From Autumnicola lenta (GTDB lineage Bacteria > Bacteroidota > Bacteroidia > Flavobacteriales > Flavobacteriaceae): a stretch of 64,000 bases of DNA. The notes beneath the pieces are model-generated. The model ran no database searches. It saw only the letters and a program-made list of their open reading frames with translations, and had not been told where the DNA came from. Where the stretch lies: NCBI RefSeq assembly GCF_031846515.1, contig NZ_JAVRHO010000015.1, positions 1 to 64,000 on the forward strand, given 5' to 3'. The translations under genes and the position numbers were made by a program. This document shows positions 7,511 through 14,469 of this stretch, one piece after another (the stretch's first letter is position 1; the number at the start of each line of letters is the position of its first letter).

Positions 7511-9340
7511 ATGAGTTATTTTAAGAAGATACTTCAGTTCGCAAAACCATACAAGCGTTTTGCGATACTGAATATCATTTCCAATATTTTTTATGCACTT
7601 TTCAGCACCCTTTCTTTTCTTGCATTTATTCCAATGCTTCAGGTGCTCTTTCAAGAGGAAGAACCAGTATTAACAGAACCTGACTGGGACGGCAGCTTTT
7701 CAGGTTTAAAAGATTTTGGAAGTGATTATGCCAATTACTTTTTAAACCAGAGGATTGAAGAACATGGCCAGATTTCAGCATTAATTACCATTTGTGTAGC
7801 TGTTGTCGTTTTATTCCTTCTCAAGAATTTTTTCAACTACCTGGCAATGTACTTTATCGCCAATGTACGCAATGGAATGCTGCGCGATATAAGGAATAAA
7901 ATTTATTACAAGATAGTAGAACTTCCTATCTCCTTTTTTTCTGAAAAACGAAAAGGTGATTTTATATCGCGCATTACCAGTGATGTGCAGGAGATCCAGT
8001 CTTCTTTTTTAAGCATGCTGGAAATGTTTATAAAAGAACCGCTAACGCTTATCTTCACCCTTTTTGCGATGATCGCTATAAGTCCGAAGTTAACGTTATT
8101 CGTTTTTATATTTCTACCAATTTCCGGATTATTAATTTCTTCTATAGGTAAAAAACTTAAAGCAAAATCTACAAGCGCACAACAGGAAAACGCTAATTTT
8201 CTCTCCCTGGTAGAAGAGACACTTTCCAGCCTTAAGATCATCAAGGGTTTTAATGCAGAAGATAGATTCAGAACAAAATTCACCAACAGTACGAACAGAT
8301 TAAACCGGATTCTAAATTCATTACTGCACAGGCAGGACCTTGCATCTCCTTTAAGCGAATTTTTAGGAGTAGTGGTAATTACAGTAATTCTGTGGTTTGG
8401 AGGAAACATGGTGTTGATTGAAGGGTCTATGGATGCCTCTACTTTTATTGGTTTTCTTGTGCTCACATACAATATTCTCACTCCAGCAAAAGCAATTTCA
8501 AAGGCAACTTATAGTATTCAAAAAGGAAATGCCAGTGCCGAGCGGATCCTGGAAATTATTGAAACTGAAACTAATCTTAAGGACAAAACTGATGCTATAA
8601 ATAAAACTTCTTTTGATTCTGATATTCTTATTGAAAACATTTCTTTTCAATATGAGAAAGAAAAGGTCCTGAAGAATTTCTCACTGGAAGTAAAAGTTGG
8701 AGAAACCGTAGCCCTTGTAGGGCAATCTGGCAGCGGAAAATCTACCATTGCCAATCTTATTACCCGTTTTTACGATGTAAATAATGGCGCTATTTATATT
8801 GATGGGAAAGACATCAGGGACATTTCCAAAGCTTCCTTACGAGGACTAATGGGGCTAGTTACACAGGATTCTATTTTATTTAATGATACCATAAGAAATA
8901 ACATCGCGCTTGGAAAAGAGAATGCTACAGAAGAAGAAATTATTGATGCGCTAAAAGTGGCAAACGCCTGGGAATTTGTAAAAGATCTACCACTCCGGCT
9001 GGACACAAACATTGGCGACAGTGGCAATAAATTGAGTGGCGGACAAAAACAACGATTATCCATTGCCCGGGCGGTACTTAAAAATCCACCAATAATGATC
9101 CTTGATGAGGCAACTTCCGCACTTGATACAGAGAGCGAAAAACTTGTACAAAAGGCTCTGGAAAACATGATGAAGAACCGCACCTCCATTGTTATTGCAC
9201 ACCGTCTTTCAACGATTCAAAATGCAGATAAAATCGTGGTAATGCAAAAAGGACAAATTGTAGAGCAGGGCCGGCATGAAGATCTTCTTACAAAAGGCGG
9301 TAACTACCAAAAGCTGGTAGAAATGCAATCTTTCGATTAG
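7511..9340 (+). CDS. MsbA-like ABC exporter (fused permease and ATPase)
   Basis: A 609-residue half-transporter of the MsbA/lipid-exporter type. Six transmembrane helices occupy about residues 15-330. The ATPase domain follows with Walker A GQSGSGKST (near 400-408), a Q-loop VTQDSILF, the signature LSGGQKQRLS (near 505-514), Walker B IMILDEATSALD and the H-loop AHRLST. Such exporters flip lipid A core or other amphiphiles across the inner membrane; here the substrate is unknown. A long loop of negative residues (about 45-75, EEEPVLTEPDWDG) is inserted after the first helix, as is common in Bacteroidota MsbA-like proteins. The gene ends at a strong terminator. Confidence 0.93.
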   Translation: MSYFKKILQFAKPYKRFAILNIISNIFYALFSTLSFLAFIPMLQVLFQEEEPVLTEPDWDGSFSGLKDFGSDYANYFLNQRIEEHGQISALITICVAVVVLFLLKNFFNYLAMYFIANVRNGMLRDIRNKIYYKIVELPISFFSEKRKGDFISRITSDVQEIQSSFLSMLEMFIKEPLTLIFTLFAMIAISPKLTLFVFIFLPISGLLISSIGKKLKAKSTSAQQENANFLSLVEETLSSLKIIKGFNAEDRFRTKFTNSTNRLNRILNSLLHRQDLASPLSEFLGVVVITVILWFGGNMVLIEGSMDASTFIGFLVLTYNILTPAKAISKATYSIQKGNASAERILEIIETETNLKDKTDAINKTSFDSDILIENISFQYEKEKVLKNFSLEVKVGETVALVGQSGSGKSTIANLITRFYDVNNGAIYIDGKDIRDISKASLRGLMGLVTQDSILFNDTIRNNIALGKENATEEEIIDALKVANAWEFVKDLPLRLDTNIGDSGNKLSGGQKQRLSIARAVLKNPPIMILDEATSALDTESEKLVQKALENMMKNRTSIVIAHRLSTIQNADKIVVMQKGQIVEQGRHEDLLTKGGNYQKLVEMQSFD

Positions 9341-9375
9341 CTGCCAGACATTCTTACACCAAACATTTACAAATA

Positions 9376-9406
9376 AAAAATGGACGAAGTAGGTTCGTCC
9401 ATTTTT
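9376..9406 (+). terminator. Rho-independent terminator after the ABC exporter
   Basis: Arms AAAAATGGACGAA and TTCGTCCATTTTT (9376-9388 and 9394-9406) pair perfectly around a five-base loop, with T's at the 3' end. The A-rich left arm makes it likely to work in both directions. Confidence 0.88.
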
Positions 9407-9647
9407 AAATGTTACTTCCATTTTGGGGCTGATGAAAATAACACAATAAGTCTGATTTTATTTGGGGCAAAAAAAGACTATTCTCTTATTTTTGATGAGA
9501 TAAAGATAGAACTTTATTCCGCTATTCCAAGAAAAAAGTGTCTTTAAACTCTAAAATATGTATTTTAGCGGAATATATACACTAAATCGACATATTTTTC
9601 CTACAAAAATTAAAATGATCTGTATTTACAGGCTCTCACTTTTTCAA
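9407..9647. other. non-coding stretch ahead of the ECF operon
   Basis: No gene is visible. It holds an isolated -7-like TATTTTTG at 9487-9494 and a perfect 10-base inverted repeat, TATTCCGCTA at 9515-9524 against TAGCGGAATA at 9566-9575, spaced by 41 bases. This could be a leader hairpin, a small RNA or a regulator site. I cannot assign it. Confidence 0.4.
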
Positions 9648-9655
9648 TACCTTTA
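9648..9655 (+). promoter_or_regulatory. -7-like box (TACCTTTA) of the ECF sigma operon
   Basis: Matches TAnnTTTG in seven of eight positions and lies 47 bases before the TTG start codon of the sigma factor. It is the best promoter candidate between the terminator and the gene. Confidence 0.45.
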
Positions 9656-9702
9656 CATATCAAAATCCTCATATTCTAAACTATAAGCAAACTTGAAGCA
9701 GA

Positions 9703-10248
9703 TTGGAACCATCTGAAAAGGAATTCATAAAACGCCTTAAAAATGAGGCTACAGCTCAGGACGCTTTTAGAGAACTTGTCTCTGCATATAAAGAACGACT
9801 TTACTGGCAAATTCGGTATATAGTTAAGGATCATGACGATACCGATGATATTCTGCAGAATACCTTTATTAAAATCTTCAAAAATATTGGTAACTTTAAA
9901 GGAAAAAGTCAGTTGTTTTCCTGGATGTATAGAATAGCTACTAATGAAGCCATTACTTTTCTAAACAAAGAAGCACGAAAAAAACATATTTCCTCACAGG
10001 AATTGCAAGAAAAAGTCATTGATAATCTCGAAAGTGATGTCTATTTTGAAGGAAATGATATTCAGCTTAAACTGCAAAAAGCTATTAATAGCCTGCCGGA
10101 TAAACAGCAACAAGTTTTTAATATGAAGTACTTTCAGGATCTAAAGTATAGGGAAATGGCTGAAATTCTTAAAACCAGCGAGGGAGCTTTAAAAGCCAGC
10201 TATCACATTGCCGCCAGAAAAATTGAAGATTTTTTAAAATCTCATTAA
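9703..10248 (+). CDS. ECF-type RNA polymerase sigma factor
   Basis: A 181-residue sigma-70 family regulator of the extracytoplasmic function class. Region 2 covers about residues 20-90, with DDTDDILQNTFIKIFKNI (the core-binding and -10-recognition part) and FSWMYRIATNEAITFL. Region 4 covers about 125-178 with the helix-turn-helix LPDKQQQVFNMKYFQDLKYREMAEIL, split across the positions. The start is TTG; no ATG or GTG is available in frame close upstream. It heads a three-gene operon with a membrane protein (33 bases later) and a periplasmic protein (6 bases later), which fits a sigma/anti-sigma module responding to an envelope signal. Confidence 0.92.
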   Translation: MEPSEKEFIKRLKNEATAQDAFRELVSAYKERLYWQIRYIVKDHDDTDDILQNTFIKIFKNIGNFKGKSQLFSWMYRIATNEAITFLNKEARKKHISSQELQEKVIDNLESDVYFEGNDIQLKLQKAINSLPDKQQQVFNMKYFQDLKYREMAEILKTSEGALKASYHIAARKIEDFLKSH

Positions 10249-10280
10249 ACCTTTTGACAAATTAATAGTCAAACTATCAA

Positions 10281-10805
10281 ATGGAAAAGAATAAGCTACC
10301 ATACAAACCCAATTCGGGCTTTAAATTGCCTGATAACTATTTTGATGATCTCACCAGTCGTCTTATGGATAGCATTGATTCTGATTCTACCGATAACAAC
10401 CCGCTTTTAACCGAAATAGAAAGTAGTGGTTTCAAAGTACCGGAAGGTTATTTCGAGAATTTTGAAGTAGAATTATCTCCTAAGGAAGAGAAGGAAACCA
10501 AAGTAATTCCTCTTTTCAGCAAAAGGAATCTATACTATGCTTCGGGTGTGGCTGCAATCGTTATTGCGATTTTCAGCACCTTTCATCTTGATTCTTCACC
10601 TGAATCTACCTGGGATAATGTGAAGCTCTCTGCGATAGAAAATTATATTGATGCAGGCTATACAGATTTGTCTCCATTAGAAATTACCAATTTTTTATAT
10701 GAAGGAAATTATGTTGTGGAAACAAATTTTGATAATTTAAATTCTGATGCGGTTTACGATTATCTGGACGAAAATGTTGAAGATCCGGCTTATATTCTTG
10801 AATAA
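10281..10805 (+). CDS. putative membrane anti-sigma factor with repeated GFK(L/V)P motif
   Basis: A 174-residue protein with one transmembrane helix (about 77-95, LYYASGVAAIVIAIFSTF), an N-terminal cytosolic part and a periplasmic C-terminal part. The cytosolic part carries the motif twice: SGFKLPDNYFDDL (near 12-24) and SGFKVPEGYFENF (near 50-62). This duplicated motif is seen in Flavobacteria proteins encoded beside ECF sigma factors. No zinc-binding HxxxCxxC (ZAS) motif is present. I infer an anti-sigma role from the topology and the position between a sigma factor and a secreted protein; that has not been shown. Confidence 0.6.
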   Translation: MEKNKLPYKPNSGFKLPDNYFDDLTSRLMDSIDSDSTDNNPLLTEIESSGFKVPEGYFENFEVELSPKEEKETKVIPLFSKRNLYYASGVAAIVIAIFSTFHLDSSPESTWDNVKLSAIENYIDAGYTDLSPLEITNFLYEGNYVVETNFDNLNSDAVYDYLDENVEDPAYILE

Positions 10806-10811
10806 GGTATT

Positions 10812-11252
10812 ATGAAGAAGTTTTTATTTGTTTTATTTATGTTTTCCTGGTTCTGGCAAAGTAATGCGCAGGAGGATAAGGAGCGTATAAAAGCTCTGAA
10901 AACAGCTTTTATAACTCAGGAAATGAAAATGAGCAATAAAACAGCTCAAAAATTCTGGCCTGTCTATAATGATTATGAAACCAGGAGAAGGGAACTTCAT
11001 GAAGAAGAAGATACTAAATTAAAAGATACAGAATGTATAAATGAGCAGGATGCAGGAAAAATGCTTGCTGAATATTTAGACATAGAACGAAAAGAATATG
11101 TTATAAAAAAGCAACTTTTGGAGGATTTGAAAAAAATATTTTCTGCAAAGGATATTATAAAACTGCATCGACTCGAAGATGAATTTCATAAAAAACTAAT
11201 TAGAGAATACAGGGCGAGGAAGCAAAGTGCAAGAGAGGAAAATAATAAATAG
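10812..11252 (+). CDS. secreted helical protein of the ECF operon (Spy/CpxP-like in style)
   Basis: A 146-residue protein with a signal peptide (MKKFLFVLFMFSWFWQSNAQ, cut after about residue 20). The mature part is almost entirely charged helix: KTAFITQEMKMSNKTAQKFWPVYNDYETRRRELHE is followed by more Lys/Glu-rich helix. The layout, a periplasmic helical protein of about 15 kDa co-encoded with a sigma/anti-sigma pair, resembles Spy or CpxP sensor chaperones, but the LTxxQ motif is not seen, so the family is uncertain. It follows the anti-sigma gene by six bases and ends at a terminator. Confidence 0.6.
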   Translation: MKKFLFVLFMFSWFWQSNAQEDKERIKALKTAFITQEMKMSNKTAQKFWPVYNDYETRRRELHEEEDTKLKDTECINEQDAGKMLAEYLDIERKEYVIKKQLLEDLKKIFSAKDIIKLHRLEDEFHKKLIREYRARKQSAREENNK

Positions 11253-11291
11253 AATAATATAGTTTTTTAGTTGATTAGTTAGTAGTTAGTT

Positions 11292-11332
11292 GGGATATTC
11301 CGGATGATTAATTTTGTCCGGAATATTCTTTT
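11292..11332 (+). terminator. Rho-independent terminator of the ECF operon
   Basis: Arms around GGATATTCCGGA and TCCGGAATATTC pair with one mismatch over about 12 bases, followed by TTTT. It lies between convergent genes and may serve both. Confidence 0.7.
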
Positions 11333-11356
11333 AATACCTAAACCATCTTCCCCTTA

Positions 11357-12424
11357 TCAATTAAATTTTACCATTGCTATTCTTCCTTTTCCCGCGGCAT
11401 AAGCGGTAGAATCATTCACAAATCTCAGGGTATAAAAACTTTCATCTGAAAGTTTTTCCCAGCTTTCGCCTGCATTTTTACTGTAGGAAATTCCGGTAAA
11501 TCCAACAGCAATAACTTCATCACCACCCGAATTTGGCAAATATCGCACGCCGCTTTTATAGCCCGGCTCCTCCCCTTCTCCAACCAATTCCCATGTCCTT
11601 CCACCATCCCGGGTAATGACTTTATTCCTGGAATTTTCTTCAGGAGCAGTATAATCACCTCCTATTATTATCCCTATGCTTTCGTTGTAAAAATCCATGC
11701 TGTAACCTCCCGTTGTAGCGTTTCCCTGCACTAAGGGAGTATCAAAAACTTCCCAGCTTTTTCCTTTATTTGGAGAATAAAAAACTCTGGACTTCATTCC
11801 GCCGCTAAGAATCCAGGTATTATCACCCTGTATCGCAATATTAGAATTACTTGCCGCAAAAGCAGCTTCCCCTTCTTCAGTTTCCGGCAAGATCGAGCAA
11901 TCTAATTTTTTCCAGGTTTCTCCGCCATCGCGGGTGATAATAACAGAAAGGCATTTATCGGTAGGGTCGCCCATTGCTATTCCCTCCTGGTCGTTCCAAA
12001 AAGCCAGGGCATCGTAAAAGACCTTCTCATTTTCCTCCTTATACACCAGCTCCATCTGGCCGTTTTCCCCGGTTTTGTAGAGAAGTGCCGGATTTCCAAC
12101 ACTCAGCATAAAAAAATCGTTCGCAGTACTCGCTACAGCCCTAAATTCTGGAGTTGTACCATTATATTCCTGCACATTCGTTTTCCAACTTCCTTCCGCA
12201 GCATTATATAGTCCGTAGACCCCATTGTTTCCTGCAAAGGCCAGGTTATTTCCAATAACTTCAATTGCTCTTACACTCAGCGAATCGTCCTCCAAAATTG
12301 TCTGTACATGAACATTAGAAATAAATGTTTCTCTATCTTTTTCTTCTTCGGAAGGATTTCCAGATTTATTTTCAGATTTGCAGGAAATGATCAATAATAT
12401 GTATAGGTAAAGGAGTTTTTTCAT
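11357..12424 (-). CDS. YCF48/BNR-repeat lipoprotein
   Basis: A 355-residue lipoprotein: a short hydrophobic signal ends in IISCKSEN, with Cys near residue 16. The mature part is a beta-propeller of the YCF48/photosystem-stability or sialidase-like class. Asp-box motifs are visible at ITRDGGETWKK, SPNKGKSWEVF, ITRDGGRTWEL and SKNAGESWEKL, each near the pattern S/T-x-D/N-x-G-x-T/S-W. Flavobacterial members are often called 'oxidoreductase', for which nothing here gives support: no Rossmann fold is present. It is divergent from the methylase gene, with both promoters in 12425-12533. Confidence 0.8.
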   Translation of the reverse strand: MKKLLYLYILLIISCKSENKSGNPSEEEKDRETFISNVHVQTILEDDSLSVRAIEVIGNNLAFAGNNGVYGLYNAAEGSWKTNVQEYNGTTPEFRAVASTANDFFMLSVGNPALLYKTGENGQMELVYKEENEKVFYDALAFWNDQEGIAMGDPTDKCLSVIITRDGGETWKKLDCSILPETEEGEAAFAASNSNIAIQGDNTWILSGGMKSRVFYSPNKGKSWEVFDTPLVQGNATTGGYSMDFYNESIGIIIGGDYTAPEENSRNKVITRDGGRTWELVGEGEEPGYKSGVRYLPNSGGDEVIAVGFTGISYSKNAGESWEKLSDESFYTLRFVNDSTAYAAGKGRIAMVKFN

Positions 12425-12448
12425 ATTCAGAATAAATTATTCAGTAGG

Positions 12449-12473
12449 CCGAAAATTGCCATTTTAGGCAATG
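12449..12473. repeat. recurrent motif, site 3 (CCGAAAATTGCCATTTT)
   Basis: Copy between two divergent promoters. The part ATTGCCATTTTAGGCAAT (12455-12472) is an inverted repeat with six-base arms. Confidence 0.55.
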
Positions 12474-12476
12474 CTT

Positions 12477-12484
12477 CAAAGATA
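12477..12484 (-). promoter_or_regulatory. -7 promoter box (TATCTTTG) of the YCF48 lipoprotein gene
   Basis: Exact TAnnTTTG on the minus strand, 53 bases before the start. The recurrent motif with hairpin arms ATTGCC/GGCAAT (12455-12472) would lie at the start of this transcript's leader. Confidence 0.6.
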
Positions 12485-12507
12485 AATTTTTCCGAAGCAA
12501 AAAACCG

Positions 12508-12515
12508 TACCTTTG
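12508..12515 (+). promoter_or_regulatory. -7 promoter box (TACCTTTG) of the RsmB-type methylase gene
   Basis: Exact TAnnTTTG, 18 bases before the ATG, followed by the CAGCC typical of Flavobacteria start sites. Confidence 0.65.
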
Positions 12516-12533
12516 CAGCCTTAAAATTTATTT

Positions 12534-13748
12534 ATGCGCTTACACAGAAATTTGGTTTTTGCCACTATCGATGCTTTATCAGATATTTTTAATGAAGGAA
12601 AATATGCAGACAAAGTGATCGCAAATGCCTTGAAAAGAGACAAAAGATGGGGTTCCCGTGATAGAAGTTTTATTGCTGAAACCACTTATGATATCGTGAG
12701 ATGGAAACGTCTTTATGCTGAGATTGCCGAAGTTAAAGAACCTTTTTCCCGTGAAAACCTATTCCGATTGTTTGCAGTTTGGGCAACCCTTCGCGGAATC
12801 GAATTGCCGGACTGGAAACAAATTGAAGATACGCCAACCCGAAGAATTAAAGGGAAGTTTGACAGCCTTAGCCAGATAAGAAAATACAGAGAATCCATAC
12901 CAGACTGGCTGGATGAACTGGGTGTGCAGGAACTTGGAGAAGAATTATGGACAAAAGAAATTCATGCTCTTAATAACACTGCTCCGGTTGTGGTGCGTGC
13001 AAACTCTTTAAAGACTACTAAAGAGAGTTTGAAGGAAGAGTTGCAGAAAGAAAATATTGAAACTCATCCTTTAAAAGCATATCCTGAAGCTCTTGAACTT
13101 AATGAAAGAGCAAATGTTTTCAGAACAAAGGCATTCCAAGACGGCTTTTTTGAGGTACAGGATGCATCTTCACAGCAAGTGGCCCATTTTCTTGAAGTGG
13201 AGCCGGGAATGCGGGTTGTGGATACCTGTGCCGGTGCCGGTGGAAAATCCCTTCACCTTGCTGCACTAATGGAAAATAAAGGACAGATTATCGCGCTGGA
13301 TATCTACGGAAATAAACTGAAGGAACTGAAGCGGCGCGCTAAACGTGCCGGGGCTCACAATATCGAAACCCGCGAAATTGACACTACCAAAGTGATCAAG
13401 AAGCTGTACAACAGTGCAGATCGTGTTTTGATTGATGCCCCTTGTAGCGGACTAGGAGTACTTAGTAGAAATCCTGATGCGAAATGGAAATTACAACCGG
13501 AATTTATCGACAGGATCAAAGCCACACAATCTGAAATCCTCGATAGCTATTCCAAAATTGTAAAATCTGGAGGAAAAATGGTCTACGCAACTTGTTCGGT
13601 TTTGCCGTCTGAAAATCAGGAGCAGGTAGAGAAATTCCTTGCCCGGGAAGAAGGAAAAAACTTCAGGTTGATTAAAGACCAAAAATTGCTTTCTTCTGAA
13701 ACCGGCTACGACGGATTCTATATGGCTTTGCTGGAAAAGACGAGTTAA
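12534..13748 (+). CDS. RsmB/NOL1/NOP2/sun-family RNA cytosine-5 methyltransferase
   Basis: A 404-residue SAM-dependent methylase that would form m5C in rRNA (RsmB-like) or tRNA. An N-terminal NusB-like helical domain spans about residues 1-130. The Rossmann methylase domain holds the SAM-binding tract DTCAGAGGKSLHLA (near 225-238), IDAPCSGLGVLSRN with the release cysteine (near 301-314), and YATCSVLPSENQEQV with the nucleophile cysteine (near 346-360). Both catalytic cysteines are present, so it should be active. I leave the symbol open because the RNA target is not decided by sequence. Confidence 0.9.
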   Translation: MRLHRNLVFATIDALSDIFNEGKYADKVIANALKRDKRWGSRDRSFIAETTYDIVRWKRLYAEIAEVKEPFSRENLFRLFAVWATLRGIELPDWKQIEDTPTRRIKGKFDSLSQIRKYRESIPDWLDELGVQELGEELWTKEIHALNNTAPVVVRANSLKTTKESLKEELQKENIETHPLKAYPEALELNERANVFRTKAFQDGFFEVQDASSQQVAHFLEVEPGMRVVDTCAGAGGKSLHLAALMENKGQIIALDIYGNKLKELKRRAKRAGAHNIETREIDTTKVIKKLYNSADRVLIDAPCSGLGVLSRNPDAKWKLQPEFIDRIKATQSEILDSYSKIVKSGGKMVYATCSVLPSENQEQVEKFLAREEGKNFRLIKDQKLLSSETGYDGFYMALLEKTS

Positions 13749-13756
13749 GTTTAAGT

Positions 13757-13815
13757 GGAAAGAGAAGAGAGAAGAGAAAAGATTTCGTCCCTCGTACTTC
13801 TAACTTCTCACCTCA
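13757..13815. repeat. purine/pyrimidine inverted-repeat footprint
   Basis: A run of GAAGAGAGAAGAG type (13758-13780) faces a CTTCTAACTTCTCACCTC type run (13797-13815). It resembles the purine-rich arms that flank the four-helix-bundle gene at 26161-26588, so it could be an empty or decayed copy of that element. Inference from similarity of base composition and arm order. Confidence 0.4.
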
Positions 13816-13821
13816 AGTAAA

Positions 13822-14141
13822 ATCGATAACTGCCATTTTTAGGGCTTCTCTTTTTTTCTTTATACTATCAAGGCCAGAGGAATACGTTTCTATCCTGCAA
13901 GGTCTTTTTTTGACCTTGTTGGTATAATTTCCAGAAACTTTCTTTTTATGGACTGAATCTAATCAGACCTAAGAGGTTTTAAAACCTCGCCGGAATTTTT
14001 TACTTCCCTTTCTTTAGTACAGGTCGATAATTGCCATTTTCAGCATGCCCCTTTCCTGAAATTCAAGAATTTCTTCTGGGAAAACCAGCAACATCTTCAA
14101 GAGCATAAACACCTATTCGGTATTCGTGGTAAAAAATAAAG
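13822..14141. repeat. tandem duplication, copy 1
   Basis: Aligns with the next copy at an offset of 320 to 327 bases. Anchors: the CAAGGTC hairpin at 13898-13918, a conserved middle that includes ATGGACTGAATCTAATCA, the perfect palindrome GAGGTTTTAAAACCTC at 13973-13988, and the motif CGATAATTGCCATTTTCAGC at 14025-14044. Its left end also starts with the motif in a variant form (13824-13839). Confidence 0.75.
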
Positions 14142-14420
14142 GTCGATAATTATAATCTTTTTAGACTTCTTCTTTCTTCTTTATTCTATTCGAGCGCATT
14201 TAGGAATGCATCTGGTAATCCTGCAAGGTCTTTTTTTGACCTTGTAGGTATAATTTTTCAGAAATTTTCTTTTATGGACTGAATCTAATCAAACCTACGA
14301 GGTTATAAAAACCTCGCAGGAAATCTTTGCTTCCCGTTCTTTACTAAATGCCGAAAATTGCCATTTTCAGCATGTCGCTTTCCCTCAAAAATTTCCCAAT
14401 TCCCAACAATTAAAATTCAG
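14142..14420. repeat. tandem duplication, copy 2
   Basis: Second copy: hairpin at 14224-14244, which with its neighbours gives arms of eleven bases with one mismatch. The palindrome CCTACGAGGTT / AACCTCGCAGG lies at 14294-14320, and the motif CGAAAATTGCCATTTTCAGC at 14352-14371. The copies differ by scattered substitutions and small indels, so the duplication is not recent. Confidence 0.75.
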
Positions 14421-14430
14421 CTGAAAAGCC

Positions 14431-14438
14431 TAAATTTG
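14431..14438 (+). promoter_or_regulatory. -7 promoter box (TAAATTTG) of purL
   Basis: Exact TAnnTTTG 32 bases before the purL start codon, directly after the second repeat copy. Confidence 0.65.
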
Positions 14439-14469
14439 TCCTTTCTTAAACATCATTAAACAACCAGGA

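Larger units (their letters stand above)
13749..14469. other. 720-base non-coding stretch with repeats between the methylase gene and purL
   Basis: No coding frame is convincing. From left to right it contains a purine-rich inverted-repeat footprint (13757-13815), a near-tandem duplication of about 326 bases (13822-14141 and 14142-14420) and the promoter of purL (14431-14438). Each copy contains a CAAGGTC hairpin, a GAGGTT/AACCTC palindrome and flanking copies of the GATAATTGCCATTTT motif. Confidence 0.75.

Noticed and set aside
7906..8481. Minus-strand frame of 191 codons within the ABC exporter gene
   Set aside because: Shadow of the exporter frame without any recognised domain.
11357..12424. 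Oxidoreductase label of the YCF48-type lipoprotein
   Set aside because: Only Asp-box propeller repeats are present; there is no nucleotide-binding fold.
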